NCBI GenBank assembly: GCA_020845755.1 | Contig: JADLFE010000013.1 | Coordinates: 62,001 to 126,000, forward strand | DNA: 64,000 bases | Source: Phycisphaerales bacterium | GTDB taxonomy: Bacteria > Planctomycetota > Phycisphaerae > Phycisphaerales > UBA1924 | Reading direction: 5' to 3' | Shown here: one piece after another, positions 16,321 to 24,996 of the stretch | Layout of the letters: every line of letters starts with the position of its first letter | How positions within the stretch are numbered: the stretch's first letter is position 1 | Position numbers and translations under genes: made by a program | Notes under the pieces: model-generated | Database searches by the model: none | Seen by the model: the letters and a program-made list of their open reading frames with translations, nothing else | Told to the model about the DNA's origin: nothing

Positions 16321-19300
16321 TACTTGGTGCCAGACCCAGCCGCGAAGAGCGCCTTGAGGGCATCCTCCGACAGCGCGTTGCCCCAAACCGTAAAGCCACG
16401 AATCTGCCCGTCAAACTGACGCTTCTGCTCCCACGGATCCTTGGGCAGGATTTCGATCATGTTCTGATCGTCGGCCAGGCCCAACCCGCGCTCGCCGATC
16501 TTCTGCCCGTTGCGGTACACACGCAGCGTCGTGCCGTCATACGTCGCGCTCACCATCTGCCAGTCGCCCATCGAGAGCGGCGTGCCGGTGGGCACATCGC
16601 GCAGGCGGCTCCAGAAGTGGATCCCGCCCGGGAACTTGCAGATGTAGCGGGCCGCGCCGTCCGTCGAATCTTCGCAGCGACCAAAGCCCGCGATCACCGT
16701 GCGGTTTTCCGGCTGATTGTCCGCCTTGACGAAGAAGTTGAGCGTCCACGCGTCCTTGGCCTTGGTGGGCAGGCCCGGCACGTCCTTGATCACGCGTCCC
16801 TTGTCCGCCGCGGTCACCTCCGCCAGAGAGAAGACCGGGCCGTTCACCGTGAAGTTCGCCGTCGCTTTGGTCAGCGTGTTCTTGGCGGGCGACCGATCCT
16901 TCACGCCCGCTACCGCGAGGGTGTACGAAGTCCCTGTCGCTGGCACGTTGGCGAGCGTGAGCGTTGCGACGCGGCCGTCCGCGCTCATCTCCGCCTTCGC
17001 CACGTCGATCGCCGGCGTGATGGCAAATCCCTTGGCCGTCACCGACGGTGCGTCCACCGCCTCAGAGAACTCCACCTTCATCATCTTCGATTCGAACACC
17101 GCGTCCACCCGCTTCACGCTCGGCGGCGTCGTGTCGTTCACGTCATATTTCCCGCTGGCGATCGGGCCCGGCTTGCCCGCGGGATCAAAGACCGCGGCCG
17201 TGATCGTCGTCGGCTTGTTGATCTCGATCGCGCCGTCATAAACCGGCGAACTCGGCGTCGGAGGGGTTCCGTCGGTCGTATATCGGATCGAGCCGTCGCG
17301 CCAGTACAGGCCCGGCTCGATCGATGCCATCATCGTGTCCTTGTATGAGCCAGCGCCCGCCAACACCGGCGCGTCCTGGTCGTGCCCTTTCAAGGTGTCA
17401 AACATCGGCGCGGCCGGCACGGCGCGATCCGCGCCGAACTTCGCCGCACTGACCGCAAACACCTTGATCCGCGGATCGTCCGGCAGTTTGATCTGCTTGG
17501 CGCCCGCGGGCAGGTCGATCGCGCTGCGGAAGATGTAGGAATACTGATAGAACGCGTCGCCCGCGGGCGTGTGGCGGTGCGAGCAATACCACGCAACGTC
17601 CGCGTCCTTGATGAACCCCGGCACCAGCCCGATCGGCGCATCATTCCAGCGGTACGCCGGGTCGTGGATATTCCCCGGCCACAGGCGGTTATCCCACTGC
17701 CCGATGAACCCGGTCCAGTTCGGAACGTTCCACGCCACCGCTTTGCCATCGACCTCGATCTTCGACGACACATCGCCGTCCGCCGCGGCGAGCACATACA
17801 CACGGTCATACCCCGCCGACGGGACCTCGATCGTCTGTCCGCGGCATGTCATCGCGTTCTTCGCGCCGTCCGCGCCCGAACCGAGCGTAAATGTGACGCC
17901 CTCGGAGGAGATCGTCCGCGGGAACTGCTCCGCCGGCATCGCGCCCAGCGTCGGGCTCATCGCCCCGTCGCCGCGGCTCTTGTTGGTGCTCACGACGTCC
18001 GCGTCAAGCGCCACATCGATCGGCTTCGACTCGACCGGTTTGACCTTCACGGGAGCCTCGCCCAGTTTGATCGCAAACGCGCGGAGTTCGTACCCGCCCA
18101 TGTCGGTCACAAGCCGCCCGTCCTTGACGCTCGCCGTGCCGAGGTCGCGCTCCTGCCCGTCGACCTCGCGTGCCGACAGGATCGGACGGTTGAACGTGAT
18201 CTTCGCGCCCGCCACCTTCTTGCCCGTCTGCTCGCGGAGGCGCACGATGATTTCGTCCGACGCCTCGGCCTTCTTCAACGCGTTGATCGTCACCGCCGCA
18301 TCGCTGCACGACACCAGCGAAAATGACTTGCCGAGTTTGCCCGCGTGCGATGTTGCCACCATCGGCACCATCGCCTGGTTCAGGCGCTTGGCCTGGGCAT
18401 ACGTCTGCGCTTGACGCCAGTCGTCCGAGTGCGGATAGAACGCATACACGATGTGGTGACGCCCGATGTCCTGCGTTGCCTGGTCCGGATAGCCGCCGCG
18501 CGTGCCCGGTGTGTACAGAAGCGTGAGCCGCACCGTGTGGTCGTCGGGCTTGTCGCCGGCGTACTTGCTGTCGCACATCACCGACGCGCCGTGCGTGCCG
18601 CTTGTGTCTGTCAGATCGAGCCAGTGATGGAACGAATACTCGTACTGCTTGGCGTGCGAGTTCGGGCGTTCCACCGCACCAGTCTGGATGTCGAACGTTG
18701 CGGTGGGGTTCGAGGCCGCCAGCGGGAACGCCGCACGCAGGCTCCGCTCCTTGCTCCGCCAGTCGACGTCCGTGTGGAACTCGACCCGCTTGCCCGCGTC
18801 GCCCGCGGAGAGCGCGATCCTCTGCGTGATGGTCGACCCTTCGGCCTGACGGACCACCTCGATCGCCACCCGCGCCGCGCCATTCTCCACGATCCTCACC
18901 TTCGCAGGTCCGCCCACGATCGCCTTGGGCGCAAGTTGGCGGTCCGCCCAGTCCTGGTTCCACGCCGGCCAGTTCCGCGGATTCTCATAGTTCAGGCTCA
19001 GAGTCATCGGCGCAGACAGCGTCTCCCGCTTGGCCTGCTTGTCGTACACCGAGCACACGTCGCCGTTGCCGTCCAGTTTGACGACGAAGTACTCGTTCTC
19101 AAGTTGCGACTCGCTCACCTTGAGCGACCCGCCCGCTGCGGCCTCGGTCGAAAGCACAACATCGAACACGCCGTACGACACCGAATCAACCGGCGCCAGG
19201 AACGCGACGCGCGTCTTGCCGCCGTTGGTATCGAGAATCTGTGCCGGCACGCTCGACCCGTCCGGCGCCGTGACCTTCACGCCCTTGGCGCCGCCCGCGA

Positions 19301-20666
19301 CACCCGGAAGACCCGGCATGGTCGCTTCAACCACATCCTGGCGAGCGAACGACAACGGGTTGTACACGACGACCGCCGTGCCCTTCGCGCTGGTGTCCAT
19401 CGCGGAGATCACCGCGCTCGATGCGTCCTCGATGATCGTCGTGAACTGGTCTGCCGCGATCACCTCGTCGTTCCACGAATACTCGTACGCCGTCGGAAGG
19501 CTCGTGCCGGGCAGGATGTCGTGCATCTGCGAGCCCAGCACCAGGTACCACGCGTCCTCGAGCTTCTGACTCGGATACGCGCGCGCCCCAAGCCACCACG
19601 CCGCCAGCGACGCGCGCTCGGCCGCGTCCGCGAGGAACTCGTTCTTGCGGTTCCAACGCTTCATATATGCCTGCGACGAGATCGACCCCGCCGAGTGCTC
19701 TGTCAGCATCAACTCGCCCTGATACGTCGGCAGGTTCTTGCCGATCTCCGGCGTGATCGACCTGAACAGCCAGTCCGCCGGGCCGGAGACGACCTTGATC
19801 GCGCCGTCCGTCTTGGTGCTCTCCTCGACCATGGCGACCGAGGGCTCCTTGGGCGCGCCGCCTGTGTCGCCCGTGCCGAAATAGTGGTAATCCGCAAAGA
19901 CACCGGAGGTCTTGGCGCTGTTCTTGATCCGCTCCAGCCAGCCCTGGCTATTCGCGAGGTTCTCCTTTACCTCGCCGACATACGCGCCGGGGTCCAGCGC
20001 AGCCATCACGCCGTGCCCGTCGGGCCCGAACCATTTGCCGACCTTGAACGGGATCGGAACCACGCCGCCCCATGTGAGTTTCTGCGTTGAGAAACCCTTG
20101 ATCCCGCAGTGCGACAGCACGCTCGGCAACGCCGCGGGGAAGCCGAAGCAGTCAGGGAGCATGTACTCGTCGCTGGCGACTCCAAACTCCTTGCGGAAGT
20201 ACTTGTTGCCGTACAGCACCTGCCGGACCAGCGACTCCGCCGACGGCACGTTCGCATCGTTCTCATCAACCGACGATCCGCACGGGAACCAGCGCCCATC
20301 GGCCACATACTTGTGCAGGGTCTTGAACCCCTCGGGGTAGTACTCCTCCATCATGCGGTAGCGCCGTGAGCCGCTGAAGTTGAAGACATACGACGGATAC
20401 TTTTCGAACAGCCTGAAGTTGTCGTTCAGCGTGCTTGGGATGAACTCGCGGATGGTGTCCACGTACGTCCAGCGCCACTGTGTGTCAAGGTGCGCGTATC
20501 CAACCACGAACAGCGTCGGCTGCTTCGTCAGGTCGGGCATGTTCTTCGGCGGCTCGCTGGCTTTGGCTTTGGGGTCCTCGGGCAGCCGCGCGAACGCGAG
20601 CCCGCCGCACACCGCCATCATCGCCGCGATCGCTCCCCCCGCCCGACCAAGCTTCCAAAGCGTCAT
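16320..20666 (-). CDS. Very large secreted GH38 alpha-mannosidase with accessory domains
   Basis: This 1448-residue protein carries a signal peptide (about residues 1-27). The GH38 catalytic domain follows: AHLDTQWRW holds metal ligands H59 and D61, MLPDCFGFP holds the predicted nucleophile D172, and MHDILPGTS is the later metal-site motif. After the GH38 beta-sandwich region come a chitobiase C-terminal-like domain (RYTTDGTPPTPSSPVYDG), an SbsA/Big-like Ig domain (KVEFSEAVDAPSV) and a C-terminal LamG/concanavalin-like domain (TLNFFVKADNQPENRT, YDGTTLRVYRNGQKIG). AGGAG upstream supports ATG 20666. It should hydrolyse alpha-mannosides outside the cytoplasm. It lies downstream of PTS genes on the same strand. 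Confidence 0.92.
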   Translation of the reverse strand: MTLWKLGRAGGAIAAMMAVCGGLAFARLPEDPKAKASEPPKNMPDLTKQPTLFVVGYAHLDTQWRWTYVDTIREFIPSTLNDNFRLFEKYPSYVFNFSGSRRYRMMEEYYPEGFKTLHKYVADGRWFPCGSSVDENDANVPSAESLVRQVLYGNKYFRKEFGVASDEYMLPDCFGFPAALPSVLSHCGIKGFSTQKLTWGGVVPIPFKVGKWFGPDGHGVMAALDPGAYVGEVKENLANSQGWLERIKNSAKTSGVFADYHYFGTGDTGGAPKEPSVAMVEESTKTDGAIKVVSGPADWLFRSITPEIGKNLPTYQGELMLTEHSAGSISSQAYMKRWNRKNEFLADAAERASLAAWWLGARAYPSQKLEDAWYLVLGSQMHDILPGTSLPTAYEYSWNDEVIAADQFTTIIEDASSAVISAMDTSAKGTAVVVYNPLSFARQDVVEATMPGLPGVAGGAKGVKVTAPDGSSVPAQILDTNGGKTRVAFLAPVDSVSYGVFDVVLSTEAAAGGSLKVSESQLENEYFVVKLDGNGDVCSVYDKQAKRETLSAPMTLSLNYENPRNWPAWNQDWADRQLAPKAIVGGPAKVRIVENGAARVAIEVVRQAEGSTITQRIALSAGDAGKRVEFHTDVDWRSKERSLRAAFPLAASNPTATFDIQTGAVERPNSHAKQYEYSFHHWLDLTDTSGTHGASVMCDSKYAGDKPDDHTVRLTLLYTPGTRGGYPDQATQDIGRHHIVYAFYPHSDDWRQAQTYAQAKRLNQAMVPMVATSHAGKLGKSFSLVSCSDAAVTINALKKAEASDEIIVRLREQTGKKVAGAKITFNRPILSAREVDGQERDLGTASVKDGRLVTDMGGYELRAFAIKLGEAPVKVKPVESKPIDVALDADVVSTNKSRGDGAMSPTLGAMPAEQFPRTISSEGVTFTLGSGADGAKNAMTCRGQTIEVPSAGYDRVYVLAAADGDVSSKIEVDGKAVAWNVPNWTGFIGQWDNRLWPGNIHDPAYRWNDAPIGLVPGFIKDADVAWYCSHRHTPAGDAFYQYSYIFRSAIDLPAGAKQIKLPDDPRIKVFAVSAAKFGADRAVPAAPMFDTLKGHDQDAPVLAGAGSYKDTMMASIEPGLYWRDGSIRYTTDGTPPTPSSPVYDGAIEINKPTTITAAVFDPAGKPGPIASGKYDVNDTTPPSVKRVDAVFESKMMKVEFSEAVDAPSVTAKGFAITPAIDVAKAEMSADGRVATLTLANVPATGTSYTLAVAGVKDRSPAKNTLTKATANFTVNGPVFSLAEVTAADKGRVIKDVPGLPTKAKDAWTLNFFVKADNQPENRTVIAGFGRCEDSTDGAARYICKFPGGIHFWSRLRDVPTGTPLSMGDWQMVSATYDGTTLRVYRNGQKIGERGLGLADDQNMIEILPKDPWEQKRQFDGQIRGFTVWGNALSEDALKALFAAGSGTK

Positions 20667-20842
20667 GTTCCAACTCCTGCGTTCGTGCTCGCACGCACGC
20701 GCACACAGCCATCCCGGCCGGGCGAGCCCGCGCGTCAATCGACAGCCATCATGATAGTCGACTGCGCGCGCACATGGCACGCGCAGGCCCTTGAACCACT
20801 CACCGCAAACACACCAATCCGCACCGGCAGGTCGCCGTGCGT

Positions 20843-23359
20843 TTATGAAATCTCCAGTTCGATCCGCAGGCACGCTTCGACTTCCTCAGGCGATGCCGCG
20901 CCCATCAGACGGGCCCGGAAGTCCTCGTGCATCAACTTCCTCGCCAGTTTCGCGAAGACCTTCATATGGCTCCCCGCCGCGTCCGAACTCGGCACGACCA
21001 GGAGCAACACAGCCGACACCGCCCCGCCGTCGAGCGAGCCCCACTCGATCCCCCGCGTCAGTTTCACCACGGCGAGCGACGGAATCGTCACCGCATCGCT
21101 CTTGCAGTGGGGGATCGCAAACCCGAATCCAAGGCCCGTTGAGTACGTCGCCTCGCGTGCCCATACCGCGTCTTCCACGTCCCGCGGTCTTTCGATCCTC
21201 CCGGCCGCCAGCAACACACCGATCGCCTCCTGGATCGCCTCTTCCTTGCTCGTCGCGTCGGATTCCACCATCACCAGCGAGCGATCGACAATCGCCGCGG
21301 CCTGTGTCTCACGCCATCCGCTCGCCGCGACCAGCGCATCAACATCGCCCGGCGTTCTGCACGCGCACGCCCGTTCAAGCAGAGCTCTGCATTCCTCCGC
21401 TCGCGCCTCGCGCACCAGCGCCTTGATCGCCGCCACCTCACCCGGCGCGACGCTGATCTCATCCAGGCCCATCCCAAGCAAGAGGGGCAAGTTTCCACGC
21501 TTCCCCGCCATCTCGCCGCACATCCCGATCCACCGACCTCCCGCCTTTGCGCCTCGCACGATCTGGCTCAGCACCCGGAGGAACGACGGCCTGCGTGCGT
21601 TGTACAACCCCGCAACGCCCGCGTTTCCGCGGTCAACAGCCATCCAGTACTGACACAGGTCGTTGGTCCCGATGCTGAAGAAGTCCACGACCTCGCACAA
21701 CTGGTCCATCACTGTCGCGACCGACGGCACCTCAACCATGATCCCGACCGGAACGCTGGACGTGCTCACGCCCTCCGCCGCAAGTTGCCTTCGTGTTGCT
21801 TCCACACGTTCGCGGAACCACACTGCTTCTTCCGGCGTCGAAACCATCGGCGCCATGATCTTGACAGGCCCGACAAGCGCAACCCGCAGGATCGCCCGCA
21901 GTTGCGCGCTCAAGACATCCGGATGCTTCTCATACAGCCGCAGTCCGCGCACGCCCAGGAACGGATTCTCCTCTTCGGGCATGTTCAGGTACGCAGCGGG
22001 CTTATCTCCGCCAATGTCGAACGTCCGAATGATCACCGGCCTTCCCGCCGCGGCCTTCACCACGCCGGTATACGCCGAGTATTGCTCCTCCTCGCTCGGC
22101 GCTGTCGCGCGATCAAGGAACAGCAACTCCGTCCGCAGCAGGCCAACGCCGTCGGCCCCGTTTGCCGTCGCGCCGCGCACCTCATCGGGCGTCGACGCGT
22201 TCACGCCAACCTCAATCGATGCGTCATCGATCGTCGTCGCACTCCCCTGCGCCAGCACACGCACCCGCTCCGCCGCTCGCTCGCGGCTGCGGATCTCTCG
22301 CTCAAAGTACCGACGCGCCGCATCGCCCGGGCTCGTGAGCACCAGCCCGCCCTCGCCGTCGACGATCACGCGCGTCCCCGCCGCCACCAGTCCCACGGCA
22401 TTGCGCACGTCGATCACAGTCGGAATTCGAAAGGACCTCGCCAGAATCACCGTGTGTGAGGTGGCGCCGATACCACCCAACACCAGCCCCCGCAACTTGC
22501 TCCGGTCCATCTTGAGCAGTTGATTGGCCGTGAGCGTCTCGGCAAAGACGACGCTGTCATTCTCGAGCGCCACGTTCGTCGTGCCGCCCAGCGTCCCGAT
22601 CTTCTCCAGAATCTGCTCGCACACGTCGATCACATCGACCGCGCGATCGCGGATATACGCGCTCGTCGCCTTGCGGAGTTCGCCCGCAAACGCCTCGCCC
22701 GCCGCGACCACCGCCCGTGCGGCCGTCGTCGCGCGCGAGATCCGCTTTTCGATATCCGCCCGCAGCGCCGGATCATCCGCGATCGCCGCGTGGGCCCGCA
22801 GCAAATCCGCGGCGATGCCCTTGGCCGACTTTGCCCTCGTGTGCAACTCCGCGTGCGTCTTGGCGATCGCGTCGCGCACCTTCGTGACTTCGGCCTCAAC
22901 GGATACCGGCGTCGCCCGCAGCGCCGCGTCGCTCAGCGCCAGACCGCCGACGATGACGGCCGCGCCCATCCCGATCCCGCCGCACACCGCCCGCCCCGAC
23001 ACGAACGCAACATCGCGATTCCGCAGCGCCATGGGCAGATTCGCCGAGCCTTCCGTGCCCGCCGCGTGCCCGACGTCGGACACATCGTCCACCGACGCGA
23101 GCTTCTCTTCGACAAACTTTGTCAGCGCCGCGATCGCACTCACCGCGTCAATTCCGTCGGCGACGATCACGCACTCCTGATTGACCTTGATGTCCAGCCC
23201 GACCACCGACAGCACGCTGACCAGTTCCACCGCCGCCGCGCCGTCTCGCGCGATCGTGACGCGTGCCCGGTACCCGCGCACCACGTCCGCCAGCACGCTC
23301 GCCGGGCGTGCGTGAATCCCGTTCACCAGCGGGCACGTAAATCGAAACTCAACGGGCAT
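20843..23359 (-). CDS. Multi-domain PTS phosphotransferase, order HPr-EI-EIIA(Fru)
   Basis: This 838-residue cytoplasmic protein combines three PTS steps. HPr occupies residues 1-90 with GIHARPA (phospho-site H16). Enzyme I follows (about 105-680) with GIGATSHTVILARS (H302), the PEP-binding end and GMCGEMAGK. A fructose/mannitol-type EIIA closes the chain (about 690-838) with GFAIPHCKSD (H751). It should pass phosphate from PEP through to the separate EIIB encoded just upstream. The better known fusions place EIIA first (EIIA-HPr-EI), so the order here is permuted. ATG 23357-23359 starts directly at HPr. The downstream gene is the GH38 mannosidase. Confidence 0.93.
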   Translation of the reverse strand: MPVEFRFTCPLVNGIHARPASVLADVVRGYRARVTIARDGAAAVELVSVLSVVGLDIKVNQECVIVADGIDAVSAIAALTKFVEEKLASVDDVSDVGHAAGTEGSANLPMALRNRDVAFVSGRAVCGGIGMGAAVIVGGLALSDAALRATPVSVEAEVTKVRDAIAKTHAELHTRAKSAKGIAADLLRAHAAIADDPALRADIEKRISRATTAARAVVAAGEAFAGELRKATSAYIRDRAVDVIDVCEQILEKIGTLGGTTNVALENDSVVFAETLTANQLLKMDRSKLRGLVLGGIGATSHTVILARSFRIPTVIDVRNAVGLVAAGTRVIVDGEGGLVLTSPGDAARRYFEREIRSRERAAERVRVLAQGSATTIDDASIEVGVNASTPDEVRGATANGADGVGLLRTELLFLDRATAPSEEEQYSAYTGVVKAAAGRPVIIRTFDIGGDKPAAYLNMPEEENPFLGVRGLRLYEKHPDVLSAQLRAILRVALVGPVKIMAPMVSTPEEAVWFRERVEATRRQLAAEGVSTSSVPVGIMVEVPSVATVMDQLCEVVDFFSIGTNDLCQYWMAVDRGNAGVAGLYNARRPSFLRVLSQIVRGAKAGGRWIGMCGEMAGKRGNLPLLLGMGLDEISVAPGEVAAIKALVREARAEECRALLERACACRTPGDVDALVAASGWRETQAAAIVDRSLVMVESDATSKEEAIQEAIGVLLAAGRIERPRDVEDAVWAREATYSTGLGFGFAIPHCKSDAVTIPSLAVVKLTRGIEWGSLDGGAVSAVLLLVVPSSDAAGSHMKVFAKLARKLMHEDFRARLMGAASPEEVEACLRIELEIS

Positions 23360-23392
23360 CGCTTCGTCCGCCCAACTTCATCGCCTGCCGCG

Positions 23393-23692
23393 TTACGCAC
23401 CGGCCTTCGCCAGCACGCCCTTTGGATTCTTGATCGCTTCGGCCACGCCGACCCGAAGCACCTTCTTCCCGCTGAATCGCGAGAGCTGCTCGACCTCGAT
23501 ATCCACCGCGAAAATCGCGATCTCCGCCTCCGCAATGTCCTTCGCGGTCAGTTCGTTCTCAATCCCCATCGCGCCCTGCGTCTCGACGCGGATCGAATGC
23601 CCGGCGGCCTTCGCCGCCTTCTCCAACTGCTCTGCCGCCATGTACGTGTGCGCAATCCCCGTTGGGCACGCGGTCACCGCCACAATCTTCAC
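23393..23692 (-). CDS. PTS fructose-type EIIB component
   Basis: This 99-residue protein receives phosphate from EIIA and hands it to sugar at EIIC. The N-terminal KIVAVTACPTGIAHTYMAA contains the phospho-cysteine in the fructose-family EIIB motif. I chose GTG 23690-23692 because GGAGGG lies seven bases upstream; an earlier GTG at 23710 would overlap that site. It is a free-standing EIIB, whereas many fructose permeases fuse EIIB with EIIC. It lies 33 bases upstream of the HPr-EI-EIIA gene and 53 bases downstream of EIIC, clearly one operon. Confidence 0.95.
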   Translation of the reverse strand: MKIVAVTACPTGIAHTYMAAEQLEKAAKAAGHSIRVETQGAMGIENELTAKDIAEAEIAIFAVDIEVEQLSRFSGKKVLRVGVAEAIKNPKGVLAKAGA

Positions 23693-23745
23693 GGCCAGTC
23701 CCTCCAACACGCGCCCGAATCGGGCCGCGATCTACTCATCCCCAC

Positions 23746-24834
23746 TCACGCCGCCGCTTCATCAACCTTCGACGGCCAGACCTTCTTCACGATATTCACC
23801 GCCAGCGCCGTCACCACCGTCCCGATCACGATCGCAACGACGTACATCAGTTTATTGTCCACGACGAAGATCACGATCGGCCCGCCGTGCGGGGCGTGAT
23901 CGCCCACTCCCGCGAGCATCGCCACCGTGCTCGCCGACATCGAGCCCAGCATGATGCACGGAATCACCCGGAACGGGTCCGACGCCGCGAACGGAATCGC
24001 GCCCTCGGTGATCCCGATCATCCCCATGCCGAACGCCGCGAGCCCGGACTCACGCTGCTCCTCGCTCCACAATTTCCGCCCGATGAACGTCGCCAGCCCC
24101 ATGCCCAGGGGAGGCGTGCAGATCGCCGCCGCCACCGGGCCCATCACCGTGAAGTTCCCTTGCGCAATCAAGCCCGACGCAAAGAAGAACGCCGCCTTGT
24201 TCACCGGACCGCCCATGTCAAATGCGATCATCGCGCCCAGCAGCATCGCCAAGACCACCGCGTTCCCCGTCTGCATCGACTTCAGGCCCTCGCCCAGTGA
24301 GTGCAGCAGCCCCGCCATCGGCGGCCCGATCACCAGCAGCATCAGCGCCGTGATCGCCACCGACGAAAACACAGGGATAATCAGGATCGGCATGATCGGC
24401 TTCACCAACTTGTGCGTCGGGATCTTCTTGATCGCCTGCACCAGGTAGCCCGCCACCAGCCCAGCCACAAGCGCGCCGAGGAACCCCGCGCTCACTTCTT
24501 TCACTTCGGGTCCTGCCCACGGCACACGCAGATGACCGCTCAGATACCCGCCGATCATGCCCGCCACCAGGCCTGGCTTCCCCGCGATCGAGTACGAGAT
24601 GTACCCCGCCAGAATCGGAAGCATGAGCCCGAACGATGTCACGCCCACCGTCAGCGTCAGTTTGAGCAGGTTCCGCAGCGTCTCGGGCTGGATCGCGTCC
24701 ATGTCCGGCCCGCTCGCTCCCATCGGCGCAAACGCCAGCGACAGCGCGATCAGGATGCCGCCGCACGCGATGAACGGAATCGAAAACGACACGCCCGTGA
24801 GCAGGTGCTGCCGGAGTTGCTTCAGTTGCTCCAT
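23746..24834 (-). CDS. PTS fructose-type EIIC membrane permease
   Basis: This 362-residue protein has about nine or ten hydrophobic segments and starts MEQLKQLRQHLLTGVSFSIPF, followed by CGGILIALSLAF, as in fructose-family EIIC. It also has GMIGITEGAIPFAASDP, the conserved E-G-A-I-P-F loop thought to bind sugar, and AFDMGGPVNKAAF. It transports the sugar while it is phosphorylated by EIIB. The pairing with an alpha-mannosidase suggests the sugar could be mannose or a manno-oligosaccharide rather than fructose, but this is inference. No clear ribosome binding site precedes ATG 24834. Confidence 0.93.
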   Translation of the reverse strand: MEQLKQLRQHLLTGVSFSIPFIACGGILIALSLAFAPMGASGPDMDAIQPETLRNLLKLTLTVGVTSFGLMLPILAGYISYSIAGKPGLVAGMIGGYLSGHLRVPWAGPEVKEVSAGFLGALVAGLVAGYLVQAIKKIPTHKLVKPIMPILIIPVFSSVAITALMLLVIGPPMAGLLHSLGEGLKSMQTGNAVVLAMLLGAMIAFDMGGPVNKAAFFFASGLIAQGNFTVMGPVAAAICTPPLGMGLATFIGRKLWSEEQRESGLAAFGMGMIGITEGAIPFAASDPFRVIPCIMLGSMSASTVAMLAGVGDHAPHGGPIVIFVVDNKLMYVVAIVIGTVVTALAVNIVKKVWPSKVDEAAA

Positions 24835-24947
24835 TGGAGATTCGCCCCGCGGACGAGACCCGCCCCGTCATCGCCCGGCCGACAAGCCGGGATCGACATG
24901 GTACAACCCGCACCCAAAGCCCGCTACACGCGCCCGCTTTTCACTCG

Positions 24948-24969
24948 TGCAATTGCCTTTGCAAAAGCA
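24948..24969. promoter_or_regulatory. Candidate 22-base dyad operator upstream of the PTS operon
   Basis: The 22-base stretch is an imperfect dyad: TGC-N2-TTGC at the left, GCAA-N2-GCA at the right, with a 4-base centre. It lies about 115 bases upstream of the EIIC start and just after the stop of the putative glycosidase. TTGC/GCAA half-sites are typical of LacI-type operators, and sugar operons are often controlled by such repressors, but no LacI gene is in view. Confidence 0.35.
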
Positions 24970-24996
24970 CGCCGATCGCACCCGCCGGCTCAAGTG

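Noticed and set aside
18345-20090. 581-codon plus-strand frame opposite the alpha-mannosidase
   Set aside because: Arg/Val/His-rich shadow of a gene with strong GH38 motifs on the other strand.
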